From an uncultured Roseibium sp. (GTDB lineage Bacteria; Pseudomonadota; Alphaproteobacteria; Rhizobiales; Stappiaceae), in NCBI RefSeq assembly GCF_947494555.1, contig NZ_CANLVF010000002.1, positions 930,001 to 994,000 on the forward strand: a stretch of DNA of 64,000 bases, written 5' to 3'. Below, one piece after another: positions 18,602-27,979 of the stretch; within the stretch, counting starts at the first letter, position 1, and each line of letters starts with the position of its first letter. A program made the position numbers and the translations under genes. The notes below the pieces were generated by a model, which ran no database searches, had not been told where the DNA came from, and saw only the letters and a program-made list of their open reading frames with translations.

Positions 18602-19336
18602 TCATGGCCAGTCCAGATTGATTTCAGGCTTCTCCAGAAAACTGACCGCCTGACGAAGCTTTTCAATTCGCTCGCGCAACTCGGCCATATTCACTTCGTG
18701 GGTCTCAACAAACATGGCGTCCACAGCGGTCAGCAAAGGTGACTTCAGAAAGTGTTCCAGGACGTCGACCTCAGCGCCCTCAATATCCATTTTCACGATG
18801 TCGATCCGGCGATTGAGACCCTTTAAGAATCCCGAGAAGCCAACCATTTTCACCGGGACAGTGCTCCAGGTATCGTCAGCACCTGCGACGATGGAACATC
18901 CGACGGACGCTGTCTTTGGATCATTCTCGAATTCGGGCGGGCGACGCAACTCGATCGTGCCATCCTCCACGCCGATCGCGGCCTGGTAAAGGGTCACGTT
19001 CGGCAGATGGCCCACGCGTTCCTTGAGCTGTTCGAAGGTCCAGGGATCCGGTTCAAAGGCGTGGACATGTCCTGCCTTGGCGGCGAGTTTCTCGGTGAAT
19101 TCACCGACATTCGCCCCAAGATCAAGGCACAGCGAATCTTCTGAAAGTGCGCCGAGCAAAACGTCAAACCGATGAACGGCGTCGACCCCGGCGGCTGAGC
19201 GTCTGCGCCTCAGGAACCGGGTCGTGGCTTCTTCGCCAACAGAACCGGGTATCGACGAAGCGGCTCGTAACAAACCGAGCTTTAGATTGTGCATCAAAGA
19301 GTTGTCCAACGCGAACCACGCTCCCCTTTTGATCAT
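18602..19336 (-). CDS. FkbM-family methyltransferase
   Basis: About 244 residues with the FkbM pattern: SAM-binding motif CLDLGANVGEFTEKL, the acidic loop VHAFEPDPWTFEQL, and VKMDIEGAEVDVLEHF near residue 180. FkbM proteins O-methylate sugars and other small acceptors and are common in polysaccharide loci. The ATG at 19336 is used; an in-frame TTG at 19354 adds six residues. It lies 53 bases after rfbA on the same strand and is probably the last gene of the rfbCBDA transcript, so the acceptor may be a rhamnose residue. That link is inference. Confidence 0.88.
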   Translation of the reverse strand: MIKRGAWFALDNSLMHNLKLGLLRAASSIPGSVGEEATTRFLRRRRSAAGVDAVHRFDVLLGALSEDSLCLDLGANVGEFTEKLAAKAGHVHAFEPDPWTFEQLKERVGHLPNVTLYQAAIGVEDGTIELRRPPEFENDPKTASVGCSIVAGADDTWSTVPVKMVGFSGFLKGLNRRIDIVKMDIEGAEVDVLEHFLKSPLLTAVDAMFVETHEVNMAELRERIEKLRQAVSFLEKPEINLDWP

Positions 19337-19389
19337 TAATCGAAAATCAGCCAACCCTTCAAACGAGTTGGCTTTGTGCTTTCCAAACC

Positions 19390-20259
19390 CTATGCCAACG
19401 CCGCCAGGTACTTCCCGTAGTCCGTCTTTCCAAACAAATCCGCGTGCTCAAGAAGCCTGTCGCGGTCGATCCAGCCGTTCGCATATGCAATTTCTTCCGG
19501 GCAGCCGGACTGCATGCCTTGCCGAATGGATAGCGTCCTGACAAAGTTCCCGGCGTCCAGCAGCGACTGGTGGGTTCCCGTGTCAAGCCAGGCAAAACCG
19601 CGTCCCATGCGCTCCACACTCAAAGCGCCTTCGCGCAGGTACATTTCCAACAATGTAACGATTTCAAGTTCACCACGCGCAGACGGTTTGACTTCCCGCG
19701 CCCTGCGGGGCGCGTCACCGTCGAGGAAATAGAGCCCGGTGACGGCATAATTTGAGGGCGGCACGGCTGGTTTTTCAATGATTTCCTGGGCGAGACCATC
19801 CTCGTTGAATTTCACCACGCCGTAGCGCTCAGGATCGGCGACATGATAACCGAATACGGTGCCGCCCGCCTCTCGCTGATCGGCGGCGAGCAGAACTTCC
19901 GGCAGGCCGTGACCGAAGAAGATATTGTCGCCAAGGACCATTGTAGAAGAGGCGCCACCGAGGAAATCTTCGGCGAGAATGTAGGCCTGCGCCAATCCGT
20001 CCGGTGAAGGCTGCTCAATATATTCAAAGCGCATGCCCCACTGACTGCCATCCCCCAACTGGCGCTTGAACTGGGGCTGGTCTGCCGGCGTCGTGATGAT
20101 CGCAACTTCACGAATGCCCGTCAGCATCAGGACGGATAGCGGATAGTAGATCATCGGCTTGTCGTAAATCGGCATCAGCTGCTTCGACACGGCCATTGTC
20201 AGGGGATAAAGCCTTGTTCCGGACCCGCCCGCGAGAATGATGCCTTTGCGCTTTGTCAT
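19390..20259 (-). CDS. rfbA: Glucose-1-phosphate thymidylyltransferase
   Basis: A 289-residue protein, the normal RfbA/RmlA length. It opens with the nucleotidyltransferase signature GIILAGGSGTRLYPLT and contains SKQLMPIYDKPMIYYPLS, LGDNIFFG (metal-binding Asp) and the conserved GRGFAWLDTGTH. It makes dTDP-glucose from dTTP and glucose-1-phosphate, the first step to dTDP-L-rhamnose. The ATG at 20259 overlaps the rfbD stop as ATGA. It is the fourth gene of the rfbCBDA operon. Confidence 0.97.
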   Translation of the reverse strand: MTKRKGIILAGGSGTRLYPLTMAVSKQLMPIYDKPMIYYPLSVLMLTGIREVAIITTPADQPQFKRQLGDGSQWGMRFEYIEQPSPDGLAQAYILAEDFLGGASSTMVLGDNIFFGHGLPEVLLAADQREAGGTVFGYHVADPERYGVVKFNEDGLAQEIIEKPAVPPSNYAVTGLYFLDGDAPRRAREVKPSARGELEIVTLLEMYLREGALSVERMGRGFAWLDTGTHQSLLDAGNFVRTLSIRQGMQSGCPEEIAYANGWIDRDRLLEHADLFGKTDYGKYLAALA

Positions 20260-21104
20260 GAAGTCACACCCAATTTGGTCAAAGTATCTGCAACACCAGT
20301 TTTCCAGTCGGGACGATCCACGCCAAATGCGGCCAAGGACCGGCAATCCAGCCGGGAGTTTAGCGGACGTTTTGCCGGGGTTGGATAGGCCGAGGTCGGA
20401 ATGTCTTCCACCTCGACAGGCCGTCCGGCCTGACGGAAAATTTCACGCGCAAAGTCGGCCCAGCTGACATCCGGTGCCCCGGAAAAGTGGTAGATCCCGG
20501 ATTTTGACCGGTCATCTTTCAATACACGCGCAATTGTGACGCACGCCTCAGCAATCGCAGCCGCCGGTGTCGGTCCACCGACCTGATCAGCAACGATCGT
20601 CAGATGCTCGCGTGATTCCGAAAGACGCAGCATGGTTTTCAGGAAATTGGCGCCTTGCGCGGAAAAGACCCAGCTTGTGCGCAGGATTGCATGGTTGGCC
20701 GTCTCGCCAGTGATAGCCCGTTCGCCCGCGAGCTTCGATCGTCCGTAGGCTCCGAGCGGAGCGGTAACGGCGTCTGGTGCAAACGGCGCTTCTCCGCTTC
20801 CATCGAACACATAGTCGGTCGAAATATGAACCAGCGGGATGTCCAGGCTTGCTGCAGCGCGGGCCATCTGGCCCGGCGCATGACCGTTGACCTTCAGAGC
20901 CAACGCTTCTTCTTCTTCGGCCTTGTCGACGGCGGTATAAGCAGCTGCGTTGATAATGGCTTCGGGCCGCACTTCCTCTATCAGCTGCGAGATATCCGTA
21001 TCCGCACCGAGATCTGCCTGCGCCCGTCCAAGGAATACCGCATCCGGCAGCAGCGAACGAAGTTCGGTCGCCACCTGTCCGGATGAGCCAAAAACCAGCA
21101 TCAT
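20256..21104 (-). CDS. rfbD: dTDP-4-dehydrorhamnose reductase
   Basis: A 282-residue extended SDR. It has an N-terminal dinucleotide site [29 protein letters not shown], and the catalytic YGRSKLAGE (Y-x3-K). RfbD reduces dTDP-4-dehydro-L-rhamnose to dTDP-L-rhamnose, the last step. The ATG at 21104 overlaps the rfbB stop (ATGA), with a second ATG directly after it at 21101. A longer in-frame extension upstream lies inside rfbB and is rejected. Confidence 0.97.
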   Translation of the reverse strand: MMLVFGSSGQVATELRSLLPDAVFLGRAQADLGADTDISQLIEEVRPEAIINAAAYTAVDKAEEEEALALKVNGHAPGQMARAAASLDIPLVHISTDYVFDGSGEAPFAPDAVTAPLGAYGRSKLAGERAITGETANHAILRTSWVFSAQGANFLKTMLRLSESREHLTIVADQVGGPTPAAAIAEACVTIARVLKDDRSKSGIYHFSGAPDVSWADFAREIFRQAGRPVEVEDIPTSAYPTPAKRPLNSRLDCRSLAAFGVDRPDWKTGVADTLTKLGVTS

Positions 21105-22156
21105 GCCTTCGCGCCTGCTGTCACACCAAGCCTTTGACCGACGCCCTTGCGGTCCTGCAACGCGCGCCACCAGCTCTCATTGTCCAGGTACCACTGGACG
21201 GTTTTCTCCAGACCTTCCTCGACATTCACGCTTGGTTTCCAGCCGAGTTCCTCACGGATTCGCGTCGGATCGATCGCGTAACGCATGTCGTGGCCGGGTC
21301 TGTCCGTCACAAACGTGATCTGTTCGGCGTAGGAACCGTCCGCCTTGGGCCGCTTCTGATCGAGCAAGGCACAGATGGTTCTGACAAGGTCAATATTCCT
21401 GCGCTCGTTTTCGCCCCCGACATTGTAACTGCGACCCGGCGTACCCTTCTGCAACACGAGCAGCAGCGCATCGGCATGGTCTTCGACATAAAGCCAGTCG
21501 CGAACATTCTCACCCTTTCCGTAAACCGGGATGGGCTTTCCGGCGAGCGCATTCAAGATGACGACCGGGATGAGTTTTTCTGGAAAATGATAGGGCCCAT
21601 AGTTGTTGGAGCAATTGGTGACGACAGCCGGAAGGCCGTAGGTCTCGTGCCATGCCCGCACAAGATGGTCAGATGACGCTTTCGAAGCCGAATACGGGCT
21701 GCGCGGATCGTAGGCGGTCTCCTCCGTGAACAGGCCCGTCTCGCCGAGTGAACCGAAAACCTCATCCGTGGAGATATGGTGAAAGCGGAACGCCTCCGGC
21801 TTTCCTGCTTCTTCCCAGTATGTGCGGGCGGCTTCAAGCATATTGAAGGTTCCGCCAATATTGGTCTCGATGAAATCGGACGGACCGTCGATCGAACGGT
21901 CGACATGGCTTTCCGCGGCGAGATGCATAACGGCATCTGGCCGATGTTCGGCAAAGATACGCTTCAGTGCGCCCCGGTCGCGAATGTCCGCCTGCTCGAA
22001 AGCATATTGCGGGCTGTCGGCGACAGGCGCGACATTGTCGAGGCATGCAGCGTATGTCAGCGCATCGACGTTTACGACGCTCAGACCACGCTGAACAGCG
22101 AGGCGGATGACAGCAGAACCGATAAAGCCCGCTCCGCCAGTGACAAGAATTTTCAT
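21101..22156 (-). CDS. rfbB: dTDP-glucose 4,6-dehydratase
   Basis: A 351-residue extended SDR with [16 protein letters not shown] at the N-terminus, the catalytic [11 protein letters not shown] (Asp-Glu pair), [15 protein letters not shown] (Y-x3-K) and [14 protein letters not shown]. It converts dTDP-glucose to dTDP-4-keto-6-deoxyglucose. The ATG at 22156 has a GAGGG ribosome site 5 bases before it. The rfbC stop lies 8 bases upstream, so the pair is co-transcribed. Confidence 0.97.
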   Translation of the reverse strand: MKILVTGGAGFIGSAVIRLAVQRGLSVVNVDALTYAACLDNVAPVADSPQYAFEQADIRDRGALKRIFAEHRPDAVMHLAAESHVDRSIDGPSDFIETNIGGTFNMLEAARTYWEEAGKPEAFRFHHISTDEVFGSLGETGLFTEETAYDPRSPYSASKASSDHLVRAWHETYGLPAVVTNCSNNYGPYHFPEKLIPVVILNALAGKPIPVYGKGENVRDWLYVEDHADALLLVLQKGTPGRSYNVGGENERRNIDLVRTICALLDQKRPKADGSYAEQITFVTDRPGHDMRYAIDPTRIREELGWKPSVNVEEGLEKTVQWYLDNESWWRALQDRKGVGQRLGVTAGAKA

Positions 22157-22164
22157 GGAAACCC

Positions 22165-22716
22165 TCAATATTCGAAAGGTGTTTCAAACTCGGCGAGTGG
22201 CGGTGCCACGGCATCCTTGTCTGACAAGACCGGTTCGATGTCCGCAAGCGGCCAATCAATGCCGCAACTGTCCCAACGAACGGCTCCGTCGCATTCGGGA
22301 GCATAGAAGTCGGAACACTTATAAATGATTTCACTGCCCTGTTCGAGTGTCATGAAACCGTGCAGGAACCCTTCCGGGATGAAAAGCTGCTTGCCGTTCT
22401 CAAAACTCAGTTCCGCTCCGAACCAATTCCCGAATGTCGGCGATCCACGCCGGATATCGACAGAAACATCGAAAATTCGACCGCGACCGCATCTGACAAG
22501 CTTTGCCTGCGCATGTGGCGGGGCTTGAAAGTGGAGCCCCCTTACGGTTCCCTTCGTCGTGCTAAGCGAATGGTTGTCTTGAACAAACTCAGTGGCGACA
22601 CCGATCTTTTCAAAGGATCGTTTGTTCCAGCTTTCTGAAAAAAAGCCCCGGTCATCGCCGAAGCGTTTCGGGGTCAGCACGAAAACACCGTGCAAGTTGG
22701 TTTCTTCAACAATCAT
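22165..22716 (-). CDS. rfbC: dTDP-4-dehydrorhamnose 3,5-epimerase
   Basis: A 183-residue cupin-type epimerase of the normal RmlC length. It contains [17 protein letters not shown] with the catalytic His, [17 protein letters not shown] and [15 protein letters not shown]. It epimerises C3 and C5 of dTDP-4-keto-6-deoxyglucose. It is the first gene of the rfbCBDA operon, whose promoter must lie in the 890-base region shared with the divergent exoY-like gene. Confidence 0.96.
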   Translation of the reverse strand: MIVEETNLHGVFVLTPKRFGDDRGFFSESWNKRSFEKIGVATEFVQDNHSLSTTKGTVRGLHFQAPPHAQAKLVRCGRGRIFDVSVDIRRGSPTFGNWFGAELSFENGKQLFIPEGFLHGFMTLEQGSEIIYKCSDFYAPECDGAVRWDSCGIDWPLADIEPVLSDKDAVAPPLAEFETPFEY

Positions 22717-23606
22717 CTAAACACCAAATCAGTCCGCAATTAAAAGTTCTTTGCCGGCAACGGGTCTGACCAAACGCATCTGCTGAGAAGCGGTGCGCGA
22801 GGTTTCGACCATCATTTAAAGTGTTGCGCACTGCAGATTTTCGCAAACTGCACCGCACCCGGTTCAATTTCCGCAATTGGCTACACCGAAAACAGAGTTA
22901 GGAGCAAGTCCGCCAAGCGCCGGCGACTATAGCGACTAAGATACAAGATGACGAAAACTAATTGACCAAATTAGGATTTTGGTAAATTTAACGAAATGTG
23001 AATACACGCGAGTCCAAAAAGCTGTTGCTTCGTTTTGAAAGGGCCCAAGGACCGGCAGTTGCTGGAAATTTGCTCTTTTGTCAATTTCAAATCACCAACA
23101 TGCCCTGTGGCCTCCAATCCAATTTAACCACTCAGGATAGTTTCAAGGAAGGACGGACAGCAGACATGATCGAAAGTCGGCACAAATTTCGAAATGTCCC
23201 GTTCGGGCACGTCCTCTCGCATGCTGACAAACTTGCCAGACCGCTCAGGCAGCATTTGCGCAACAGTACGAAGACCGGAAATGCAGGGCAAAAAAGGCCC
23301 TGTTTGGCTTTGAAACACCAAATGATTGCATGGCTAACCAAGTGCCATTTTTCGGGCTTAATGGGCTGCTCTAAGAAAAATTCGGATCGTTTGTTTTATT
23401 TATGTGACTGAATGCATACGTTAATTTTAGTTCCCTACTCAACCAGCGGAAAATTTGAAGTTGCATCGCTGCGCGCAATCGATTAACGTCCGATTAACCA
23501 AATTTATGGGGACCACAGTTTTTTTTAGTGGTCGGCAGATTGATGACAATACTTGCATCCGGCGTTTTGCCAGGAGTTTTGCGGTAAAAGTGTAAGAGTT
23601 TTGAGA
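22717..23606. other. 890-bp regulatory region between rfbC and the exoY-like gene
   Basis: Gene-free, AT-rich stretch between divergent transcripts. It contains a CtrA-type box at 23483-23498 and a perfect inverted repeat CTAATT-N5-AATTAG at 22958-22974, nearer rfbC. A 137-codon open frame at 22998-23411 has no ribosome site, no recognisable domain and atypical composition, and is not called as a gene. Confidence 0.5.
23483..23498 (+). promoter_or_regulatory. CtrA-type binding box upstream of the exoY-like gene
   Basis: The sequence TTAACGTCCGATTAAC fits the alphaproteobacterial CtrA consensus TTAA-N7-TTAA(C) exactly. It lies 109 bases upstream of the ATG at 23607. CtrA is the cell-cycle master regulator in this class. 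Binding is predicted, not shown. Confidence 0.6.
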
Positions 23607-24281
23607 ATGACTGACGACGTTTATGGATTTCATAATACTGATTTGGGTCGCGCGATTGAACAAGCCGATCCCTCCTACAGCTCCAGGATATTCAAGCGTG
23701 GCTTGGACCTGACCGGGTCTTTCCTCGGTCTTTTGGCGCTCATTCCTCTTTTCACGTTCCTGGCAATCGCGATCAAATCGACCAGCAAAGGTCCGGTTCT
23801 GTTCAAGCAGAAACGCCACGGACTGAACGGCAAAGTTTTTACCACCTACAAATTCAGGTCGATGTATGTCGATCACTGCGATGCGTCGGGTGTGCGACAG
23901 ACCGTTAAGGACGATCCGCGGATAACGCCGATCGGCCGGTTCTTGCGTCGGAGCAACTTCGACGAATTGCCGCAGCTGATTAATGTCTTCAAAGGCGAAA
24001 TGTCTCTCGTTGGACCGCGCCCCCACGTTCCGGGGATGCTGGCAAACGGTATGCCCTATGAAGAATTTGATCCCCGCTACCAGTTGCGCCACCGCATCAA
24101 GCCGGGCATTACCGGACTTGCGCAGGTCAACGGCTTCCGCGGTGAAACACGCGATGCCTACGCTGCCTCCATGCGCCTCTACTATGACCTCAAATACATT
24201 GAGGTTCGCTCTACGCTCCTGGACCTGAAAATCATTATTAACACCGTGATTCAGGAGTTCTTCAAAGGCAAGGGCTACTGA
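23607..24281 (+). CDS. Sugar transferase initiating polysaccharide synthesis (ExoY-like)
   Basis: A 224-residue bacterial sugar transferase. One hydrophobic segment (about 34-55, SFLGLLALIPLFTFLAIAI) precedes the catalytic domain, which contains LFKQKRHG, TYKFRSMYVD, NFDELPQLINVFKGEMS, LVGPRPHV and PGITGLAQVNGFRG. These enzymes transfer a sugar-1-phosphate (galactose or glucose in ExoY) to undecaprenyl phosphate, starting the lipid-linked repeat unit. It lacks the extra membrane and Rossmann domains of WbaP/WcaJ and so resembles ExoY/PssA. The ATG at 23607 is preferred over an upstream in-frame start because homology begins after it. A strong terminator follows immediately. Confidence 0.93.
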   Translation: MTDDVYGFHNTDLGRAIEQADPSYSSRIFKRGLDLTGSFLGLLALIPLFTFLAIAIKSTSKGPVLFKQKRHGLNGKVFTTYKFRSMYVDHCDASGVRQTVKDDPRITPIGRFLRRSNFDELPQLINVFKGEMSLVGPRPHVPGMLANGMPYEEFDPRYQLRHRIKPGITGLAQVNGFRGETRDAYAASMRLYYDLKYIEVRSTLLDLKIIINTVIQEFFKGKGY

Positions 24282-24311
24282 GCTTTCCGAAAGCTTGAAT
24301 ATAAGATTCTG

Positions 24312-24346
24312 AAAACGGCTTTGACACTTTCGTCAAAGCCGTTTTT
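24312..24346 (+). terminator. Rho-independent terminator after the exoY-like gene
   Basis: A perfect 14-bp stem (AAAACGGCTTTGAC at 24312-24325 with its complement at 24332-24345), a 6-base loop and a T-run. It separates the polysaccharide locus from the subtilisin gene. Confidence 0.93.
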
Positions 24347-24528
24347 GATTCCGACCAGCGCAGATGCCGGCAACAACAGAGTGCAAAAAATCTTTCGACC
24401 TGAGCCTTGGACGCTGGAACGCAATCAGAAGATTGCAGCGATGTTTTTGCCGAATCCCGATAGCGCCCATGCGCGGTCGGCACTACGGTAAAACCCCAAC
24501 CAAAACACTCTACAAGCGCGGAAAGGCA

Positions 24529-25845
24529 ATGCGACGCCCGGCAAACCTCCCAAGGCGGTATTTCGCTCACTCTGGCAAGGCATTTTTTGCTGCTGCATTG
24601 ATGACGCTCGCAGCGGCAAGCGGATATGCTCAATCCATGAATGCGTCAACGGACTGGATCGACCTATCCATTGCACGTGTTTGCGGCCGGCCGGACATGA
24701 CGGGTTTGGAGGTTCAAAGCGCCCTCCCCGGAAGCTGGCTTATGGAAGAGCGCCGCCTGCCACGGAACGGCACGCCCGGGCGCATATTGATCCGCCTCAT
24801 TCTGCCTGGCGGAGATGAGCTCGCGCTTGAGTCCCGATTGAACGATGGTGTGCTGCGTCAGTTTCGCGCAAGCCTTGCCGCTGCCAACGGACAGGAGATC
24901 AATCCGGTTTTCCTTGCAATTGCCGATGGCAGTTGCACCGTGCGCTCCGCGCGAGCCATCCGAAAAGGAGACCCGCCCTGGATCTTTCTCGATCAGTTGG
25001 ACGGAGACTTGACCACCTTGCGCTGGACGGAAGTCCTGCAGGCTCCCTGGCCACCGGGCGAAGATCCAGGTGGCGTTCGGGTGGCGATGGTCGATTCCGG
25101 CCTTGCGTACGACCTTCCCGAGTTTCGCGACCGTCTCGCGCGGGACGAGACCGGCACTCCTGTCGGGTTCGATTTCTGGGACCTGGATCCCTGGCCCTAT
25201 GATGGTGACACGTCCCGGGGGGCTTTTCTGCCGATCCGGCACGGAACGGCCGTCGCTTCGATCCTGGTGCGGGAGGCACCCCAAGCGGCCCTTATTCCCT
25301 ACAAGTATCCGCGCCCGGACATGACACGGATGGGGGATCTGGTTGAGCGCGCGCTGGCAAGTGATGTGAAAATCCTTGCCATGCCGCTTGGAAGCCGGAA
25401 TGCTGAGGATTGGGAAACCTTTGCAGCCGCCATCAAGGGTCAAGAAATACTTGCTATCGTTTCCGCCGGAAATGACGGCAGGGACATTGACACAGAACCC
25501 GTTTATCCTGCGGCACTGGATCTCGACAATATCCTGACGGTGACATCGGCAGATGCTTTTGGGCGGCTCGCACGCGGGTCAAACTGGGGCGCTCAGCATG
25601 TCGATATCATGCTCCCTGCGGAAAACCTCAGCGTCGTGGACTTTCGCGGAGCCACGGTAGTCGCTTCGGGATCGAGCTATGCCGTTCCGCGCCTTGCCGC
25701 ACTTGCCGCGCGGTTGCTGGCGGAAGATCCAAATCAATCGGTTGCCGATCTCAAGGAACGTATCCTGTCGCGCGCAGTACCTTCCCCGTTCGAGCGCGAA
25801 GGCATTGTCTCCGCGGGATGGATCGCTGACCCGGAAACGGATTGA
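24529..25845 (+). CDS. Secreted subtilisin-like (S8) serine protease
   Basis: A 438-residue protein with a signal peptide (twin-Arg-containing charged start, hydrophobic core 18-32, cleavage likely after SGYAQ at 35). The S8 triad is complete: Asp189 in VAMVDSG, His238 in IRHGTAVAS and Ser383 in SGSSYAVP, with oxyanion Asn315 in SAGNDG. The 150 residues before the catalytic domain are not recognised and may be a pro- or substrate-binding region. The ATG at 24529 has a good GGAAAGG site; an upstream in-frame extension has no signal peptide and is rejected. It is tail to tail with the trypsin-like gene, three bases between stops. A role in processing exported proteins is inference. Confidence 0.9.
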   Translation: MRRPANLPRRYFAHSGKAFFAAALMTLAAASGYAQSMNASTDWIDLSIARVCGRPDMTGLEVQSALPGSWLMEERRLPRNGTPGRILIRLILPGGDELALESRLNDGVLRQFRASLAAANGQEINPVFLAIADGSCTVRSARAIRKGDPPWIFLDQLDGDLTTLRWTEVLQAPWPPGEDPGGVRVAMVDSGLAYDLPEFRDRLARDETGTPVGFDFWDLDPWPYDGDTSRGAFLPIRHGTAVASILVREAPQAALIPYKYPRPDMTRMGDLVERALASDVKILAMPLGSRNAEDWETFAAAIKGQEILAIVSAGNDGRDIDTEPVYPAALDLDNILTVTSADAFGRLARGSNWGAQHVDIMLPAENLSVVDFRGATVVASGSSYAVPRLAALAARLLAEDPNQSVADLKERILSRAVPSPFEREGIVSAGWIADPETD

Positions 25846-25848
25846 CAT

Positions 25849-27894
25849 TCAGCGCCGCTGAGGTGCAGGCGGGGCATTGTCAATGAAGCGGCGTGCTGCT
25901 TGTGCCTGCCTTGGGTCTGCTTGCAACAGGGCCTGATATCCTCTTTCGGCGAGCGGCAGGTCTCCGCCCCAGACACCCGACTGGATAGAGAAACGCAGCG
26001 CCTGGGGGTCGTTGGGCGCTGCTTCCAACAGCCAGCGGGCGTGTTCGGTCATGTCTTCAAACCGAGCGCCAAGCTGAAGGGACACCAGCAGCGACATCCT
26101 GGAATTGATCGAATTCGGGACCTGCTCGGACGCAAGCCGGTGGAGGCCGACAGCCGCGTCGAATTCGCCCGCCTGGGCCAAGAGGCGTCCAGCTTCCAGA
26201 AGCTGGCCGTGGTTTGACGACGCAGTACACGTCTTTTCAAGCATTTCCAGGTTTTCCGGTTGCCGATCACCCGCTGCGACAGCATCGACCGACGCAGCAC
26301 AGGCAGCAAAGTTGATGCCGAGCCGCCGCGTATTCCTAGCTGCGGCCGGGTCGTCACGACGTTGAAGAAGTGAATTGACGGCAGATAGTGGGATAGCTTC
26401 AAAACGACCATCTCCACCGCCAACCGCAACTCCCGCCAGTCGGCCGTCCCGGTCCACAAGAGCGCCACCGCTTACGCCGGGCTGCATCCGGGCTCCGACA
26501 TGGAGACGACCGAGTTCCGCCCCGTCCGCAGGAGGCAAGATGAGGTCGCCCGGATCAAAGACCCGCACTTCCCGACGGGCGATGTCGGCGCCGATTGTGT
26601 AAAAAAGCTCTGACGGTTCCGATGCGGTTGCGAGATCGAACACCTGACCGTTGTCCGGCAATCCCTCTGCTTCCAGAAGGACAAGGTCACCGCGAAAGGC
26701 CGAGGGAACAACCTTTGCTGATTTCGGTCCGTCCGGCGTGTGGACAGTTGCCTCCAGACGATCGCCAATTACATGCCTGTTGGTGACAAGGAGCGTCTCG
26801 CCGATCCGTGTCGCGCTTGCAATCGGATCGAAGCTCGATATCGGAAACACGGCCTGACGCTGCCGACAGACGGCAATCGGATGCGGACAACCGGGGTCTT
26901 CCACATCCGCTCCTGCCACCTGCGGCTTTGCGTCAGGGGCCGCAAATTGCAGGCTGACCCTCCTCTTTTCGCCGTTTCTGCTCAGGACGACGTCGACTTT
27001 TTCCGTGTTGTCCGGAAACAGCGCCAACGCGGCAGTGGCGTCCCTCGGGTCTTGTGTCCTCCGGCCGCCGATTTCCAGAACAAGGTCGCCGGCGAGAATG
27101 CCGGCGATTTCCGCTGTGCCCCCTGGACGCACGGACCTAACGACCGGGGCGGCGACCTCCGCAAGCTGCGACCGGTCCGCAAAGCCAAGCTGCCAACCGG
27201 GTGAGAGATAGGATACTCCGCCCTCAGTCCTCAGCGCGTCGGCGACACGCAGAAGCAGCTTGGTGGAAACTGCAAAGTTCACACCGATATTGGTGTCCGC
27301 GCCTGAGGCGAAAATCGCTGAAACCATGCCGATCAGCCGGCCATCCCAATCAACCAGCGCGCCGCCCGAGCTTCCCGGGTTGGCGGCGGCGTCTGTTTGG
27401 ATGAAGTCCTCGACGGCGTTGAAACCCGCATTGGTCACGCCGGTTGCCGACACGACACCGCATGTGACTGACAAACCAAGCCCGAATGCGTTTCCAATTG
27501 CGCAGGCCGGTTGCGCGAGATCGGGTTCGGGGCCCACCTCGATCGGTGTCAGCTCCGAATCGACCGCCAGAAGCGCGATATCGCTCGCCTCATCACCGGC
27601 CACGAGACGTGCCGGCAGCACTCTGCCGTCTGACAACCGAACATCTATGCGTTCGGCCGGTTCCACGACGTGAAAAGCAGTCACAACCAGACCCGGACGC
27701 ACGACAACACCGCTTCCCTCCGGCACTGACCCCGGTTCACCACCTTGACCGCCCTGCCCATGACCCGGCCAGACCGGCAGAACCGACACGACATGCTGCA
27801 AGGCTTTGTCCGGCGTTGCTTCTGCTGACCGCGGTGCAAACAACAAGAGCGCAAGCGTCGCGAGAAAGACGGCGGTCAGATGATATTGCGGCAT
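25849..27894 (-). CDS. Exported protein with two trypsin-like domains, PDZ and TPR-like C-terminus
   Basis: A 681-residue HtrA-related protein with a signal peptide (1-27, ending RSAEA). Domain 1 (about 30-230) has a full triad: His75 in VTAFHVV, Asp105 in ASDIALL, Ser176 in NPGSSGGAL. A PDZ domain follows (about 245-320; VRPGGTAEIAG, AGDLVLEIGGR). Domain 2 (about 335-515) is a second trypsin-like fold with His374 in VTNRHVIG, Asp403 in GDLVLLE and Ser475 in QPGVSGGAL. The last 120 residues look like TPR or helical repeats. Ordinary DegP-type proteins have one protease domain and one or two PDZ domains, so this order is unusual. Periplasmic location and proteolysis are predicted; substrates are unknown. 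Confidence 0.88.
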   Translation of the reverse strand: MPQYHLTAVFLATLALLLFAPRSAEATPDKALQHVVSVLPVWPGHGQGGQGGEPGSVPEGSGVVVRPGLVVTAFHVVEPAERIDVRLSDGRVLPARLVAGDEASDIALLAVDSELTPIEVGPEPDLAQPACAIGNAFGLGLSVTCGVVSATGVTNAGFNAVEDFIQTDAAANPGSSGGALVDWDGRLIGMVSAIFASGADTNIGVNFAVSTKLLLRVADALRTEGGVSYLSPGWQLGFADRSQLAEVAAPVVRSVRPGGTAEIAGILAGDLVLEIGGRRTQDPRDATAALALFPDNTEKVDVVLSRNGEKRRVSLQFAAPDAKPQVAGADVEDPGCPHPIAVCRQRQAVFPISSFDPIASATRIGETLLVTNRHVIGDRLEATVHTPDGPKSAKVVPSAFRGDLVLLEAEGLPDNGQVFDLATASEPSELFYTIGADIARREVRVFDPGDLILPPADGAELGRLHVGARMQPGVSGGALVDRDGRLAGVAVGGGDGRFEAIPLSAVNSLLQRRDDPAAARNTRRLGINFAACAASVDAVAAGDRQPENLEMLEKTCTASSNHGQLLEAGRLLAQAGEFDAAVGLHRLASEQVPNSINSRMSLLVSLQLGARFEDMTEHARWLLEAAPNDPQALRFSIQSGVWGGDLPLAERGYQALLQADPRQAQAARRFIDNAPPAPQRR

Positions 27895-27979
27895 CAAGTT
27901 CTCCGTTGCGTCGCAAATTGCCAATCCGCAACCACCTGGCGACTGCAGAATTTCATTTTTCAGGTCTCATAAATCAAGG

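Noticed and set aside
22958..22974. CTAATT-N5-AATTAG inverted repeat upstream of rfbC
   Set aside because: Short half-sites, no second copy in the window and no regulator to link it to.
22998..23411. 137-codon plus-strand open frame in the rfbC-exoY intergenic region
   Set aside because: No ribosome site, no recognisable domain and irregular composition; the region looks regulatory.
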